A DNA stretch of 64,000 nucleotides from Platycnemis pennipes (lineage: Eukaryota > Arthropoda > Insecta > Odonata > Platycnemididae), in contig OW121852.1 in the NCBI GenBank assembly GCA_933228895.1, forward strand, positions 127,467,544-127,531,543, written 5' to 3'. A program made the translations under genes and the position numbers. A model generated the notes under the pieces. That model worked only from the letters and a program-made list of their open reading frames with translations, searched no databases and was not told the DNA's origin. This document shows positions 12,500-26,700 of the stretch, piece after piece; within the stretch, counting starts at the first letter, position 1; every line of letters begins with the position of its first letter.

Positions 12500-13245
12500 T
12501 ACAGTTGTGGCAACAGCACAAAACGTTAACCATCGCAGAAAAAGTGCAAGTTGTGAAAAAGCTTGACGCCATTGCATCAGTAAAGCGTTTGACTGAAACA
12601 TACTACGTGGGATCTTCAACAATATAGCACATTAAGAAGCTGAAAGAGAAAAATCATCAAAATTTTACTGTTAAAGTGACACGATCAGAAGTAGATAACA
12701 GAGAGAAAAACTATGAAAGAAGATTTAAGTGCTGTTTTAGATAGCCTGGTTTCGATATCGAATACGCAATATTGCGTCGGAGTGACGGCCTTAGTTAATA
12801 TTTCTGGCCAAATGCTAATGGAGCAGGATAAACTCTTTTAGAAATAGACGTGATCAATCCTAAAGGCGTGATTCGGGAAATTTCGCGTGCAAGCAATAGC
12901 ATTTCACCGTCCGTTCTAAAAACACACGTGGTTTAAATTGTGACTGCTTTAAGGTTTGATATAGACGAAATAATTGGGGAATTTATAAACTTCATGTTTC
13001 TGAGGATAAAAATATGATGATGGAGTTTGCAAACATCATCCATAACCCTGAATTAAAGGAAATGGAATTGGTAAATTTAGACGAAAGGATAGTTAGCGGC
13101 CACGATATTCTCACCACACAACATATCATAGATGATGAAATCATTGAAATGGTAATTAATAACAATAAATTCGAGTGGGGATGACGATGATCAGCCTGAA
13201 ATTGTTGAAGGAAGACTACTATTGATGATGGTCTTTAAAGAATAA
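12500..13245 (+). pseudogene. pogo/Tigger transposase remnant
   Basis: Around 12525-12640 the plus strand reads TIAEKVQVVKKLDAIASVKR followed by YYVGSSTI, the first helix-turn-helix of CENP-B/Tigger transposases. Around 12780-12840 it reads VNISGQMLMEQDKLF, matching the second DNA-binding domain. Around 13050-13170 a C-terminal-like piece (MELVNLDERIVSG, then IIDDEIIEMV) is seen. Stops and frame changes interrupt it, and the DDE core is not recognisable. It is a non-functional source sequence for the surrounding element. Confidence 0.7.
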
Positions 13246-13736
13246 TCCAGTCCGGTCGCCCGCGGCAACGTAGTGATGGGCGGCCACGACACTCACGCGT
13301 TGACATCGTGCTGAATCAGCTGATAACAAATCGAGCGTGGTAAGAAATTATGTTACCCAAAGTACAGCGTAAGAAATATCAATTTTTATACCATTTTCCA
13401 CTAACAATATGAAACTTTTACATATTCAGCAATATGCACAATGCTTAGATTCCGTTATTTTCACTCACTGCGCAACTTCGATAATTTTAAATAATAACTT
13501 TGTGTATTAAGAAACCATTTCTTTCTGATTATTCTCAGTAACTCTTTTTAAAATAATGTTCAGTAAATGCAAACGAATATATTTGTTATAAATAATTGAC
13601 TCCTTTCAATGAAAACATCCCAGACGTAAGAAATAGACTAGTTGCCATGCATGACCCATAGTCCGGCAAAATCCCTAATCCCGCATCACTTCGGTCCCGA
13701 CTGTGCCGGATTAAAGATGCTCAACTGTATTTGTAT

Positions 13737-16700
13737 TAGGGATGTGCGAGTAGCACTTTTTCACCTCGAGTCGAGTATCGAGTCGAGTTGTAAAGTACTC
13801 ACGAGTATCGAGTCGAGTTGAGTTGAGTTTGTACGTTATTGTACATGAGTGAAGAGACCCAGTTTTTACTTAACTCATCGCAATTAATGTTAGCCAGCAA
13901 TCTGACTACCAAATGGCAGGTCTACCTACCTAATGCATAGTTATAAACAGTCAAATATGGCATGTAGCGCAGGCCAAAAGACATAATGGAAATTTTCCGG
14001 TAGCTCTCGAAATAAGAAAATAACCTTCATTCCTAGGATTACTCAAAATGTGTAAATTAGCTTGCAGTACGGTACCTAGAGTGTACTTAGGCATAATATG
14101 AGGCCTATATGAGTGACATGCCCTATTAACTTGAAAGTAAGCCAGGAAGCAAAATATTTTTTCTTAAAGAATACATAAGCCTAGATAGAAGACCATTCCG
14201 CATATTTCGTATTCCTATGCAATTCTTTTCAGAGCTAAACGCTTTCTCAGTGATGTCTTGTATGCCGGGGTTAGTCCAACAGTACAGTGAATTTCATACA
14301 ATATGCCTTATTTGTGCAGTAAATATTTGACAAGCTCGCGCCTCAAATTTATGATTGGCCGTTAATTACATAGTTAGTTTTTTAACATATACTTTTCTTT
14401 CTCTTCCAATTAATGGCACCATCTCTTCAAAATTGGTGATTTCTGCCTAAACATGATAGAACTTAGAATCATAAAAATGATGTGTCAATCACCCCCATTT
14501 GCACGATGCATGAACACCCAATATAAGCACGGGTTATTTCTAATATCCATTATTGCAAGTTAATAATGATTGAACAATGAATTTTCATTCACGGATGAAT
14601 GTGAGCAGGTATATGAATTTTGTATAGAGTCCTGTGGATTAAATTTTCAATTTCTAAGGAAATATATTTGAACAAAAATTTACTATAGATAATTATCTAT
14701 CTTAAGATATGACTAGGAACTTGAAATCAATGATGTAATTAATAATCCTAAATAGGAAATAAAAAAATGGAATAGTAAAACTTGTAAGTTTTATACGATA
14801 CCTATATCATCCGTAATGTCCTTATAATAGGATGCCTACCATCCGTTACAAAATTTCCTTCACCTATGAGTTTGAAGACCAATATCTCCAAGATGGCAAA
14901 AGCGATTCTAAAATAAAGTCTATCAAATTAAAGCTTGTTTATTTATACGTTTACTGGTAGTATTAAAATATTTTTACAATTTTGTTACTGAAATACGTGA
15001 TTAAGAACGGATTTTTAGCGATTTTTTAAATACCGGATGGATCCTTCGAATTTGGGCATCGTAAGAACAACACAGATCGAGATATCAAACTTCCTTTTCA
15101 CATATTGTAGCTAAGGGCTTTGTTAATAGTTATACGAAGTTTCATACTATTACATTCATCAATATTTTTGCTATTGATGAATTTGTCAGACTGCGTTATT
15201 TTCCGTCCCGCACGCTTTCCGTTCCGGAAATCACCGTTTGGACCTTTCTCTTGCTCTCGAGTCATTAATATGAATCCACTTATGAAATCTCAGTAGAATT
15301 GATTGTTTGATATCGATATATATTTATTTTCAGTTATAAAAGCACGCTCAAATGTCCAGAGCACGCCTGGAAATGTAGCGCGCGCGTGGAATTATCTGCC
15401 GCAAGCAGATCGCCTATCGCTGTGAATGAGTCATGAGGACTCGAAAACAGCGGAAAAAAGTATCACCTTTAAGAATGCAAGTAAGTGTCAGTTTAAGAAC
15501 TGACGGTATCTTTGGAAGCATACCGTCATTATGCCTCCTCGCGCAAAGATTTTGGAGACGGAGTTGAAGATAATTTAAAATGCAATTTGTTTCTTTCGTC
15601 GAGAAGCCGAGAAATGTGGGCACAAAAGCTATCTCTCTTATCGCTGATTTTATTTTGGTGAATACTGCAACTTATAAACTTTTATTCAAGCATAGGCAAG
15701 GATATTTTTCCTGTGCATACTAGAGAAATTTTCTCGCGTGGTGTTTGGTGCGCGCGGTACCTACGGTAGCTTACAACTTGACAACCTCGAGCAGCTTATC
15801 TCTTCAGGCCAAAAGTCTTGTCTCGTGGACCTCGCTTTCCGAAATAAATATATACACGTTGAAAGCATATCTAATTCTCCCAATTTGTTAAGTCATTTTA
15901 CATGTTCTTAGTTTTCAAACACGAAGAATACCATCAACACGTACTAAATTTCCGACTTCCGCATGCTGAGATAGAGCATTTTTAAATATTATTCGTTACG
16001 TAATTAGTAACTGAGTAATCTATTTTAAACTTTGTTTAGTATAAGATAAATATATGTACCATATCTTATGCGAAAAAAGAGAAGTGGCTTTGCATGTGTA
16101 TCTTCAAGTGGGCGTCAAACTTACTTCCTGGAACTTGAATAATATCCGGCGATTTTATCTGTCTCAGTCAAAAAATTAATTAATATAAGCAACTAAAAAT
16201 ACGTATTTGACATTATTAAACGTACAAATAAACAAGATTTAGTTCGATATACTTCATTTAAAATTGAACTACTCCTTTTTGTGATCTAAACCTTCAAACT
16301 CAGGGGATGGAATTTTACAACAGGCATTAGGTGCTTTGAGCTCGAATATAGTCCCCCACCCCAGACTTTTTCCGCGAATATTTCGGCCAATAAGGGGGGG
16401 GCTAGCTATATTCCGAGGAATACGGCACATATGCGGTTTCATGGACCGTGTAACCACCGATTCATCCATTCGTTCACGCAAACGTACATAAATCCGTTCA
16501 CGTAAACGTACATGAAACCATACACGCAAATGTAAATGAACGTACGTAAGCACATGTTCGTACGTGTTATCTACCGTGTAACCAGAGATTTACTCGATTT
16601 TGATGATAGCGCTTCCTGTCGGCAGATTTCTGAACCTATTGGCCTTGGCGGTTCCGTCGACAAAACTACTCGACTCGACTCGACTTTCGTAAAAATACTC

Positions 16701-16765
16701 GAGTGCTCGAGTCGAGTACCAACTACTCGACTCGACACGAATTTTCGAGTACTCGCACATCCCTA
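13737..16765. mobile_element. non-autonomous hAT element with perfect 8-bp target duplication
   Basis: Both ends carry the 16-bp terminal repeat TAGGGATGTGCGAGTA in inverted orientation. The flanks carry the same 8-bp duplication, atttgtat, at 13729-13736 and 16766-16773, diagnostic of hAT insertion. Subterminal regions are dense in ctcgag/gtcgag words, which are probable transposase-binding repeats. The interior of about 2.8 kb has no transposase-like translation. A run of cgtacat/cgttcacg repeats at 16470-16560 makes a spurious minus-strand frame. The left duplication overlaps the TA at the right end of the Tigger-type element. Confidence 0.9.
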
Positions 16766-16773
16766 ATTTGTAT

Positions 16774-17610
16774 AAAGTATTAGCTCAGAATTCTTGGTAA
16801 ATATTTCAATATTTTAAATCAGTTTCCAGTGTGTAGTTCAACCCTAGCCCCATGATGAAAAATTAATCTTTTTTTGTCAAGGAATCAGGGCTTTAACAAT
16901 CAAAGACTTATTTCATGCTTATAATTCTTACTTACACACTAAGAAAATGACTAATAATGATAGACCTATAAATTTATCACCTTACTTGTGACCAGGGATG
17001 TAAATAAATTTAAAAACACGACTGGGTCAAAATGACCCCTCTTGCCATTCTAGCGTTAATACTCTGTTAGTGGACACCAGGTTACTTATAACTATGTTTA
17101 CATTTTCTCTCTCTCACGAGGCCCCAGTGGCTGCTGGGTGTTCCATATGGTAAATACGGCCCTGCTTCTTACATGCCTTTCTGAAAATGGTTTGTGAATG
17201 TGTTCCCACCCACTTTTTTCTAGTGGTCCCTAGAAAAGTGTAAATAAAGGGTTTTACTGTATACGTACTTCGGGAAGAGGATATAAAAATGTCCCACTAT
17301 ATGTATAATGCCACACAACTGAAGGAAGTCATTAAACCTCTACTACAATAACACTTCTAATAAAACCCTCATGACAAGAAAAAGTTACATAAAGCACTTG
17401 TAACACAAAGTGCAAATAAGAAACATATACAATAGCCAAATATTACACCATACAATTCATATGAAGGTTTTCATGGCAATGTTCTTTTTATGACACCCGA
17501 ACAAACAAATATTGCACATTACACCATAAATTTAATTTGATGAGAAAATTCATGTTATATGCATTTTAGTTCTTGATTAAAACTATTGAGGTAATATATG
17601 AGGTACTTAC
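16774..17610. other. gene-free stretch downstream of the last visible antiporter exon
   Basis: On the minus strand this is where further antiporter exons would be sought. No continuation of the conserved transmembrane sequence was recognised. Confidence 0.4.
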
Positions 17611-17754
17611 TGACAAACCAATGATAAGAACACCTAATCCTCGAATTAATGTTTCAGACTGAAGCTCATTAAAATTGACCTCAGTTCCTATTAAACCAAA
17701 GAGTATTGGTTGAAAAATTATCCACAGGACAGAAAATGACTTTTCAACAGAATC
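17611..17754 (-). CDS. SLC9B: antiporter exon, last one visible
   Basis: 48 codons, phase 0 at both ends, between a ttttttacag-type acceptor and a gtaagt donor. It encodes the conserved FQPILFGLIGTEV membrane segment and ends in GVLIIGLS. A donor follows, so at least one more exon must exist. Confidence 0.9.
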
Positions 17755-20700
17755 CTGTAAAAAATTAAACAAAGTTATAGATATTCTCTTCAATGACAAT
17801 CTACAATTTTTACACTAAAGTAACTTCTCGCTAAATTAACTTCAATTACAAGGAGCCATTCCTTCCCATGATTATCAACTGCCATTTTTATTTAATTCAT
17901 CAAAAGAACAACTATCTCTTCACAAATGCATGTATTTTTATATGTCAGCTAATTTGGAAATTCCTACATAAATAAGGGGAATCTCAATAATCGATGTCAC
18001 TATAAAAAAAAATACACACTGTGCAGGTGTATGAGCTAACTTCGGATAGGCCCTCACTCTACAAATTGAAACTTTTTAGTACATTATTTTAACCTTTATC
18101 AGGCACCTTTTTATCCGCACTCTTCATAACATTGTTAGGGCATATCACCATGATAACTGCCCAAAATTATCTACATACTGAAGGAATTACATAAACAAAC
18201 CTTCTGTACAAAAACTCTGGGATAAACTCCATTAATCTAAAATATAATCAAAATTTGTGGCTACCCAAAAGAACACTAATATCTCTGTAAAAAAAAAATT
18301 GGTGCAGATATGCCAAAACTTAAAGACAATATCAGACCAAATTTAGGAATGATAAACAGGATAACAATGATGATGAATTGTTGCAGAGTATCATTCATCC
18401 AAAACATCAAATAGTAGTGAGATCATGTTGGAGTGAGGGTCATCTAACTATGGGGTGAAAATTTGAATCTCGGCCATGGTTATAACAATAATAATATAAT
18501 TTCTGTTCACAGATTTACATCCAATATGAACAATTGTCATGAGTTTTATTTGAGCTCAAAATGCATTTCTATTTAGTGCACAAAGCACCAATTTAAGAAA
18601 AAATTATTACAATTACGTAAACAACAAAAGAAAAAACCAACATGCCATATACCCACACAGCACACAGAAAATTTATACCGTATAAAATATGCATAAATGG
18701 ATTGGTATAAATAGTAAATAATATTCTGTCGATTATTAGCATTTAATTTGAATAATATGCACGCACTGCATATCGATGTCTTGCAAACAAGATCGACTGG
18801 ACCATCTCGAAAATCAAAATGGCAGTCATGTTGATAAGCCGGTAGCGTGAGAAAGAACTAGCTCCTCCAATATTTACGTGTTCTGGCAATTTGTGATCGT
18901 AGAAGCTTAATTTTAATTCTAATGGACAGTTAAGTTACGGTGAGTACCTAAATGATTGTTATGACCAGTGATTGCGTTGAATATTATTTACGAATTCGTC
19001 AGTTTTCATCTGCCTTCCATGTTGATTTTTTTAATTGCTGCCAATTGACTCTATTTATCATGTTTCAGGCACATACAGTCTTTAACAAATTACAACATTA
19101 GGAATGATCCAACGACAATTCAGATCATCATTCAGCTATTTGATAAACGTGAACAGTTTTGCGTGTGTTATGACAGTGCAGTGACTTTCGATGATATTTG
19201 AACGAACCAACTGTTGGAAAAATAAAGTTTCAATTTTTAGAAGAGTGTTGTTTTTTTAAAAGACAGCAGGTTTTTGTGCACCCAGATAAAACATTTGGTA
19301 GATGTGAGCTTAAGGGTATCGAACTTCAAATACTTATCCCGCCAAAACGGTGTTCACATGCAATGTAGTTTGATATTCGTGATTGTCGCACTGGCTGTTC
19401 TTGAGGTCATGCCTTATGTATTGGAATATTATGTGTTACAATGTCTAGTGAATGCAATGATTGAAAATGGAAATAGTGTCAATAAATGTAATTAATTTTA
19501 TTAAGAAACGGACGTTTTTGTTTGCAATCGTCTTAACTCGTATAAATGTGTTATTGAAATTGTGAATTCTCTATGTGACATCAAGAAACGGCAGACGTGC
19601 ACGAATTTTGCACGGTATAAGTCTGTGTATAGTTAACGTGTGCCAAATCATGCCGTATCAAATTACGTGATCTGCCTTATCCGATCCGAGATCGTGCCAG
19701 TTCAACTTTTTCAGTGCCTATTCTGCAAAGAAGTATGTCCTTAGTTTTCTGTAAATTGTTTGACATGGATCCATGGTCTAACTAGATATATAATGAACCT
19801 AATAATATGCGCAATAGATTAAATAATATGCCATTACAGTACTATGCACGTGATATATAATATTAAATAATACCTATGCACAAAATATTTAAGTATTATG
19901 AAACGTACTATTACAGTCACCGTCTAGATTCTGCATATTATGCACATAAAAGGTCGTTATGCGGACATTACGGTACATTTTATGCACACATTATACCACT
20001 GCCACGGTATATTTAGTGCATAATATTTGAACATAATGTGCGTATTATTCCCTTTGTGCTGTGTGGGTATATGCAATAAACATCAGAAACAAATACACAA
20101 TACACAATATGAGATATGAAGCAAGTTCACACAGTGAATTAAGTATCATCAGAATTAAATATTTTCATTTAATAATTTCTAAACAATTAACAATGGAAAA
20201 TATACCACAATTGTATAGCCCATACATGACAATAAATCAACACATGGTTAATGGTTTTTAGTGGAATCCCTATCCCTAACTTAATATCACATGCAGAGCA
20301 CTTCAATTGAAAGAGTCAATGCTTCGAACAGTACTCCTCCAAACTGCTATCACTGAGGTTAGGCTTATGCCAATGCAGGTATAGAGTACTCTCATTATGA
20401 CGCTCCTTGATATCACGCTTTCCTTGTTTGCACATTCATTTTCTCAGGTAATGGTGAATGTAAATAATTCTGGTTAACACGTTTGGAGGATGACGAAACC
20501 AAACCTCTCCCAGGAAAATAATCATCACATAGGTTAATTTGATGACGGATTAATCTCAAGAGGTTTAATTCTCACATCAAAAAATATTGTTATTGCTTAC
20601 AAAAATATTTTGATAGGCATATTATGATAAAAAAATGTTTATAAATAATTAAAAGGGCACCCAAAAGCTTCACAGTTTATTGGGATGCTCGTTTACGTCA

Positions 20701-23700
20701 TGAACATCGAAACTGGCTAAGCACCATGACATCATGACATTAAAAGTGAGACTTAAATGAAATCCAAATAAGAAGTGTGTTGAAAAGAAGGCAAAAATAA
20801 ATTTTCTACCGTCAATACTACAGTTCTGCCAACACTGCCAATGAGTGGCCTTTCAGAAGTTGTTCTAATATTTCAAAAAATGTCAATCAGCGATTCTACA
20901 AGCTTATTTTTGAACTATGAAATTGGAGGGTTTGCAAAAATGCGATTGACTGATATGGAAAATATATATCTACTCACAGCAGATTCCATTCCTTCATAAC
21001 GCTTCCAGTAACAGGATGAAACAAATGCAGATACAATGCATGCCAATGGACCAGCTCCATCATAACCAACAGCTTGACTGCCAAACACTGCAAAAAGTCC
21101 TCCCCCTCCAACTAACATTGATCGGTACATGACAGTCATTGGCTGAAATTCAAGCAAAAAAATATAAAGACTGATGCAAAAATAAATTCAATAACTGTCA
21201 CGCATCTGTATGATTATTTCAAAGAACCAGCAAACTTTTAACTTGTCATTCTAGGACCAGTTTTCATCTTTGGAATATCCCAAACAAATTGAAGTATTTT
21301 AATCCACATGCAAGTAAATGAGAAAAATAGAATTTATGCCTTTTTTATAACCACAACATACACTTCTCTTAAATTTTATCAATAGAAGGAAAATTGATAC
21401 ATAAACCTCTCTGACTTCAATACTAATTATTCACAAGCCATTGGTCTAAAATTAAGATTCCAACTAAATTTTAAAAAATGGGCAAATTTGATTTCTTCAA
21501 TGAAAAAAATTGAATCAATTCAAATGTCAACATAAAATTATTGAATGGCATCTTAAAAGAAATTCCAACTTACTTCTCCTCTGGGTACAGCTGCGGCTGT
21601 TAGGAAACCCCAAATAATGCCAAAAGTCAAACCAATTAAAACTTCCAAGGGACCCTGGAGGATTTTCTCAGTAATGCTTCCTGAAAGATAATGAAAATAT
21701 GTACTAGTGCTCATGATCATGGGATTATGGAAAATTAGACTTCCTGTTTCTGAGGAAATCCACTTTTTTTTCTGTGTATTCCAATTACATAATAAAGAGT
21801 GTTCATATGGGTAATTTAAAGAATGTGATCTCATTATCACTTGAGTGGTGTGCTCAGTGATGCTTTAAGGTTGTGAGCTAGATATACTGCAATGTTCACT
21901 ATAACAAGTGCTAAGTTGCATATTCACTCATTATGCTGTACATTTGTTATAACTGATATGATTATTTATTCTTCCCTATCAACATGTATCATAGTCACTA
22001 ATCAGGGCATGAAGGTGAACTATTAGGTATTTTTTCTTATATGTCCTTTATAATTGGCATTGAGCGGTTTTTGAACTATTTTTAATAAATAAATAACAAT
22101 CCTTTGGTAAATGCTGAAAATCATATGTTTCATAAGGAAATAATAAAATTTCAACACCAGTCCATGAGTTCTGATACCCTGATGACAATCATGGTAAAAT
22201 TGATGAAATGTTATCTCTAGAGGTATTACAATGTAGGAAATGTTGGTCTTTCAAAGGGCATCAAGTTTTGCTAGTTATGCACCCAGAACAACAATCAAGG
22301 CAATAACATTATGGCCATATGTCTGAAAAGATCACTCGTTACAACTGAAAAAACTCATATGTTTTTCACCCTGGTCCAATAATGGTGAAAAAACCACTAA
22401 CTATAGTGATATTCTCCCTCTAAGTCATACTTGTAGCAGACTTCTACTATACTTCGTAACCTTTGTAGGAATAATGCAAAGTTTCACCATGATTACACTG
22501 TGAATAATAGTTTGAATTTCACAAGGATAACCTTCCATTATTTTTCATCTGTTTTGACTCAAGAAGTTTAGAATGTATTAGAAGTAGGGGTGGACTGATC
22601 AAAATTTTAAGTTTCGGGTCGGGTATTTTTTTTACCCTTGGGTCAGGTCCCATCTTAAAATTAAACCCAAATTTTTTCCAGAAGCTTAGGAAAATGTCTA
22701 AAAATATGTTTATGAAGGCCAATAAAAGGAAATAAAAGGAAAAGAAACAAGCTAGACCTACACGGTGGATTAAAGTTTAAGTGTATGAACTCAAAACAGA
22801 AATTCAAATATCTAAAAACAGTTGACTTAATAATAACACAAATAAATACAAAAGTAAGTTCGAAAATGAATTAAGGGACAAAACAAACATCTTATTAATA
22901 TAATTAATACAGTAACTACTGTATTAATGCTGTAGTATATAGAGTGCAACCTCTTTAAAATGAGACCTCACGGTGCCCAAGAAAACCCTCGCTATAGTGA
23001 AGTATTGTCTTACCGAGGTTGTTGCAAATAATTGCCTTGAAACCTATTGTCAACAATTTTCTAGGAATCGGGTTGGTGTGGAAGCGGAAGTATTTCCATC
23101 CGGAGAGTCTGAACACAAATCCCGAAAAAGGGGAAAGTTTTGGCAGTAATTCATATCTCTACTTAATATACCAACTAACCATTAGATCAAAAAGCACTGT
23201 ACCTGCTCCAAAAAATGCAAACAGCCTCGAATTGCCAACCATTTTCCCAAATGCACAACGGACTAAGATTCTCTTTTCTAATGCTCATTCCATTTTCTAA
23301 TGTTCATTCCATAATTTTGATTAGTTTCGCCAAAAATTTAAACTATAACTGATAAATCAAAATTGTATCACCTTTATTACTACCCTTTACGCTTTCCCTT
23401 GGTTGGTCTCGTGGCACCATGATGCATAGTTGCCGAGAAAAAGTGCGGTTATAATTGGAATAGCATACCTAAAGTTAAAACCTTGAAACTTCGTAGACGT
23501 AATAATAAAGATATAATTCACCTTGTATTAAAATTTCGTTTTAGCCAAATGCTTTGCTTGGCAGTTATTATATGTCAAAGTGACGCATAGCTCCGTAGCG
23601 CTAAAAAAATGGGCCCTTTTTTTACTCTAACGTAAGAAACAGGTCCAAAATTTGTATTTAAAAATAATTCTAACAATGTATTCAGTCAACAACAAAATTA

Positions 23701-26700
23701 TCTACATTAATATGTAAATAATGTGAAAATCCTACAAACAGTTTCGGAGTTATTTAGGTTTAAACCAGAGTCTACAAGATTTTGGCACAGACAGTAGGTT
23801 GCTTAACTGGTCAGAGTATTTTTAAGTTAAAGAAGAGAATTTTCTCACCTTCAGAGAAGATAGTTCCAAGAACAACACCAAAAGCAGATATTGCCACAAC
23901 GTCATCAATACTTGAAGCTGCAATAACTAAGGTTGGAATTCCTTTATCCTCACCATAACCTTTTTCTTTCAGATTCAGCAGAGATGGGACAACAACAGCA
24001 GGAGAGACGGCACCAATAATAAACCTGGAAAGAATTAAAAAGTTTGACTTTCTCTCTCCCTTCAATTGTCCAATCAACAAATAATTTTTTTTAAATGAAA
24101 CCTCCTCAACATCAAACTGACACTATCAGAACAGGAAATTCCAGTTTTGACTAACTAACTGTTATCCAAATTGCAATAAAAATATCAGCTCTTTGCATGC
24201 GGAATGTAATAGACTTCATCAGCAAAGAGGGGGTAAGGAGTGACTCCAGGGTGGGACGAGGGCAGAACATTCCCATGAACCACCAAGACCATCACACGTG
24301 GTGAAGAGCCTGACCAGTGAAGACCTGGTGGTCAATAAACAGCTCCCATCACCACGGTGCATCTCTGTGCATAGGGTCCTTCTTACCCTAAGGGTAAGAA
24401 GTCGCAAACAGAGAAACTCCGGATAAAGTGCGACCTCCGGTTTTATTTAGCCTTACCCTAGCATGCAGGGCTCTGTGTGGGTGGACCCTTTATTTCCCTA
24501 GCTACTTGTGGGACTATTATGGACCTTAAGAAAAACAAAACTTTTGCGGAGGATGCTGGACGAACTCCGACCAAGGACTCTAACAGCCCAATTTCTAAAA
24601 TGGAGGAGGAAGCACTGTTGGGGAACCCAGGTGGGGAGCCCAAAGGGAGCTCCTCCTCTTCTACCCTAACCCTACCTTTGGGGGGTCCTTCTGAGAACCC
24701 CACTCTCCCTAGCCACCCCTCAAACCCTTTGGGGGAAGAGGAGGGAGGCATTCTTTCTGACTCCTCGAAGTCTACTATTAAAGAGGCACCAGGTTCACCC
24801 GTGGAGATGGAGTCGGATTCTGGAGCCTCCAACATTACTCTGGGTAGCATCTCAACAAAGTTGCAAAGGCTATCCACAGAACCCAAGCTCAGCGGCGCAG
24901 CCAGAAGGAAGCTGCAGAAGCTCAGGGCTAAAGGTGCAGCTGGGGTCTCTGCACACCCCCCTGCCAGGGGCAATGCCGTGGACAATGTGACCGGCAAAAG
25001 TCCTAGGCATGGTGGGGATGGTGCTACGACCCCAAGTTCAGCACCATAAAAAAGGGGACGGTCTCCTGGAGATACCCCCAACAATGAGTCGAGAGACAAT
25101 AAGAGGCCCAAGACAACACCTAAGCAGACCTATAAAAAGGTAACGAAGGACCTAAAAAAATGGCCATAGTGCCAGTCGGGTATCCAGAAGTGTTGGTAAA
25201 GAAGGAGATGTATGCCAACATCGACAGACAACTTGATGAACTCTGGGATCAAATTCTGAAGGGTCAGGAGTTCCCGATGTACGAGGGCACCAGACTCATA
25301 AATGGTGCCGTAGAAATTGCCTGTGGCAATGACTTTTCTGCCACATGGATGAAAGAGGCAGTGATGCCATGATGATCAGGATGGGGTTTTATCCCCTCTC
25401 CTATGGAACCTGGTAGTTGACACTCTTATTAAGCCTGAATAAAACAGGTGTGTATACTCAGGGATATGCAGATGATGTAGCGATGCTGATCGCCAGCAAA
25501 TACCTTAATAATGTTTCTGGACTGGCAGAAAGCCTTGGACAGAACAATGAGATGGTGTTCTGAAACAGGGCTGATGGTAACTCCACAAAAAAACAAAACT
25601 CATATTGTTTACTAATTAGAGGAAAAGGGAATGGCTAAGACTTCCCTTACTACAAGGTAGGTTGTAAAACCTTCTTTGTAGGTTGTAAAACCAATTAAAT
25701 ACCTTGGGGTAATTTCAGACTCCAAGATCAACTGGGGAGAACATCTAGAGGCAAAAACAAGGAAAGCCTGTGCTTCTCTATGGTTTTGCAGGAAAGCTCT
25801 GGGAAAAACCTGGGGGCTACAACCAAAAGCTTTTAAGATGATATGCTGGCTATATACAGCAGTAGTGAAGCCTAGCTTTGTGCACTGCTCACTTGTCTGG
25901 TGGATAAGGACCCAGTAGAATGTTGCCAGGGACAAACTAAACCACTTGCAGAGAATGGCCTGCACGGGCATTTCGGGGGCAATGAAGACAACCCCAACTT
26001 TGGCAATCGAGACCCTCCTGAACCTCACTCCACTCTATGTGGAAGCTGAGGTTCAGGCTACGGCATCAGTAGGGACATGACATTTTCGCGAAACGTTTTT
26101 TGCGACAGGATTCACGAAATAAGCGACTTTAGGGTTTAATCACGAAATTAACCTTGTCTTCTTTGAAACACGATTTTTTTAAACTAAATTTGAGATATTT
26201 TACAAATGCCGAATTTTTGTAGCATCAAATATTTTCTTAAGTAATGGCCGGATCGGATCTTTCATTTTTCTAGGCTCCGGATTCGGATCCAAAGACATGG
26301 AGTAAAATCGGATCCGGATCGTAGATTATAAATTTTCGCGGTTTAGCGATCCAAGTGCCCCGTGAATGGAATGTAGGTGCGGTAGATATTGACAAGAAGA
26401 GGATGTGTAACTATGGTCACGTAATTAGATGAAAACGTTCCCGTGCAACTAGAAGCAAAATAAAGAAATATGACTTTTTCCCCCCACTACCCCGGTATCG
26501 CGGGAAAAAAACGTAGGATGTCATGCGGGTAGCCTACATTCGCTGGGATCAGGCGTACAACGAGAGCTGGTGTACTGTGCGAAGTTCGATCCCAATCGGT
26601 TTAATTTTTTGTTTCAGTCACTGCATCGAAAATGTTATCATATTCAATTTCAAAACATTACATCTGAATACTCACTTTATTATACTTTGTTGTTTAAATT

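Larger units (their letters stand above)
9229..13727. mobile_element. pogo/Tigger-type DNA transposon, 4.5 kb, with TA duplications
   Basis: The left end reads CAGTTGAGCACCCTTAATCC from 9229. The right end, read inward from 13727, is CAGTTGAGCATCTTTAATCC. Both ends are flanked by TA (9227-9228 and 13728-13729), the target of Tc1/mariner/pogo elements. Inside, on the plus strand, are remnants of a CENP-B-like transposase (12500-13245), in agreement with the class. The element is larger than typical Tigger copies and also carries a THAP domain on the opposite strand and an inverted duplication, so nested or captured DNA is likely. Confidence 0.85.

Noticed and set aside
1..17600. Missing antiporter C-terminal exons
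   Set aside because: I looked on the minus strand for the conserved WLPK/ATVQAA-type segment and did not recognise it.
19274..19495. 73-codon frame within the TIR element
   Set aside because: No known motif and composition like random AT-rich DNA.
24458..25111. Long minus-strand frame of 217 codons
   Set aside because: Shadow of the LINE ORF1 on the plus strand; proline/leucine-rich with no known motif.
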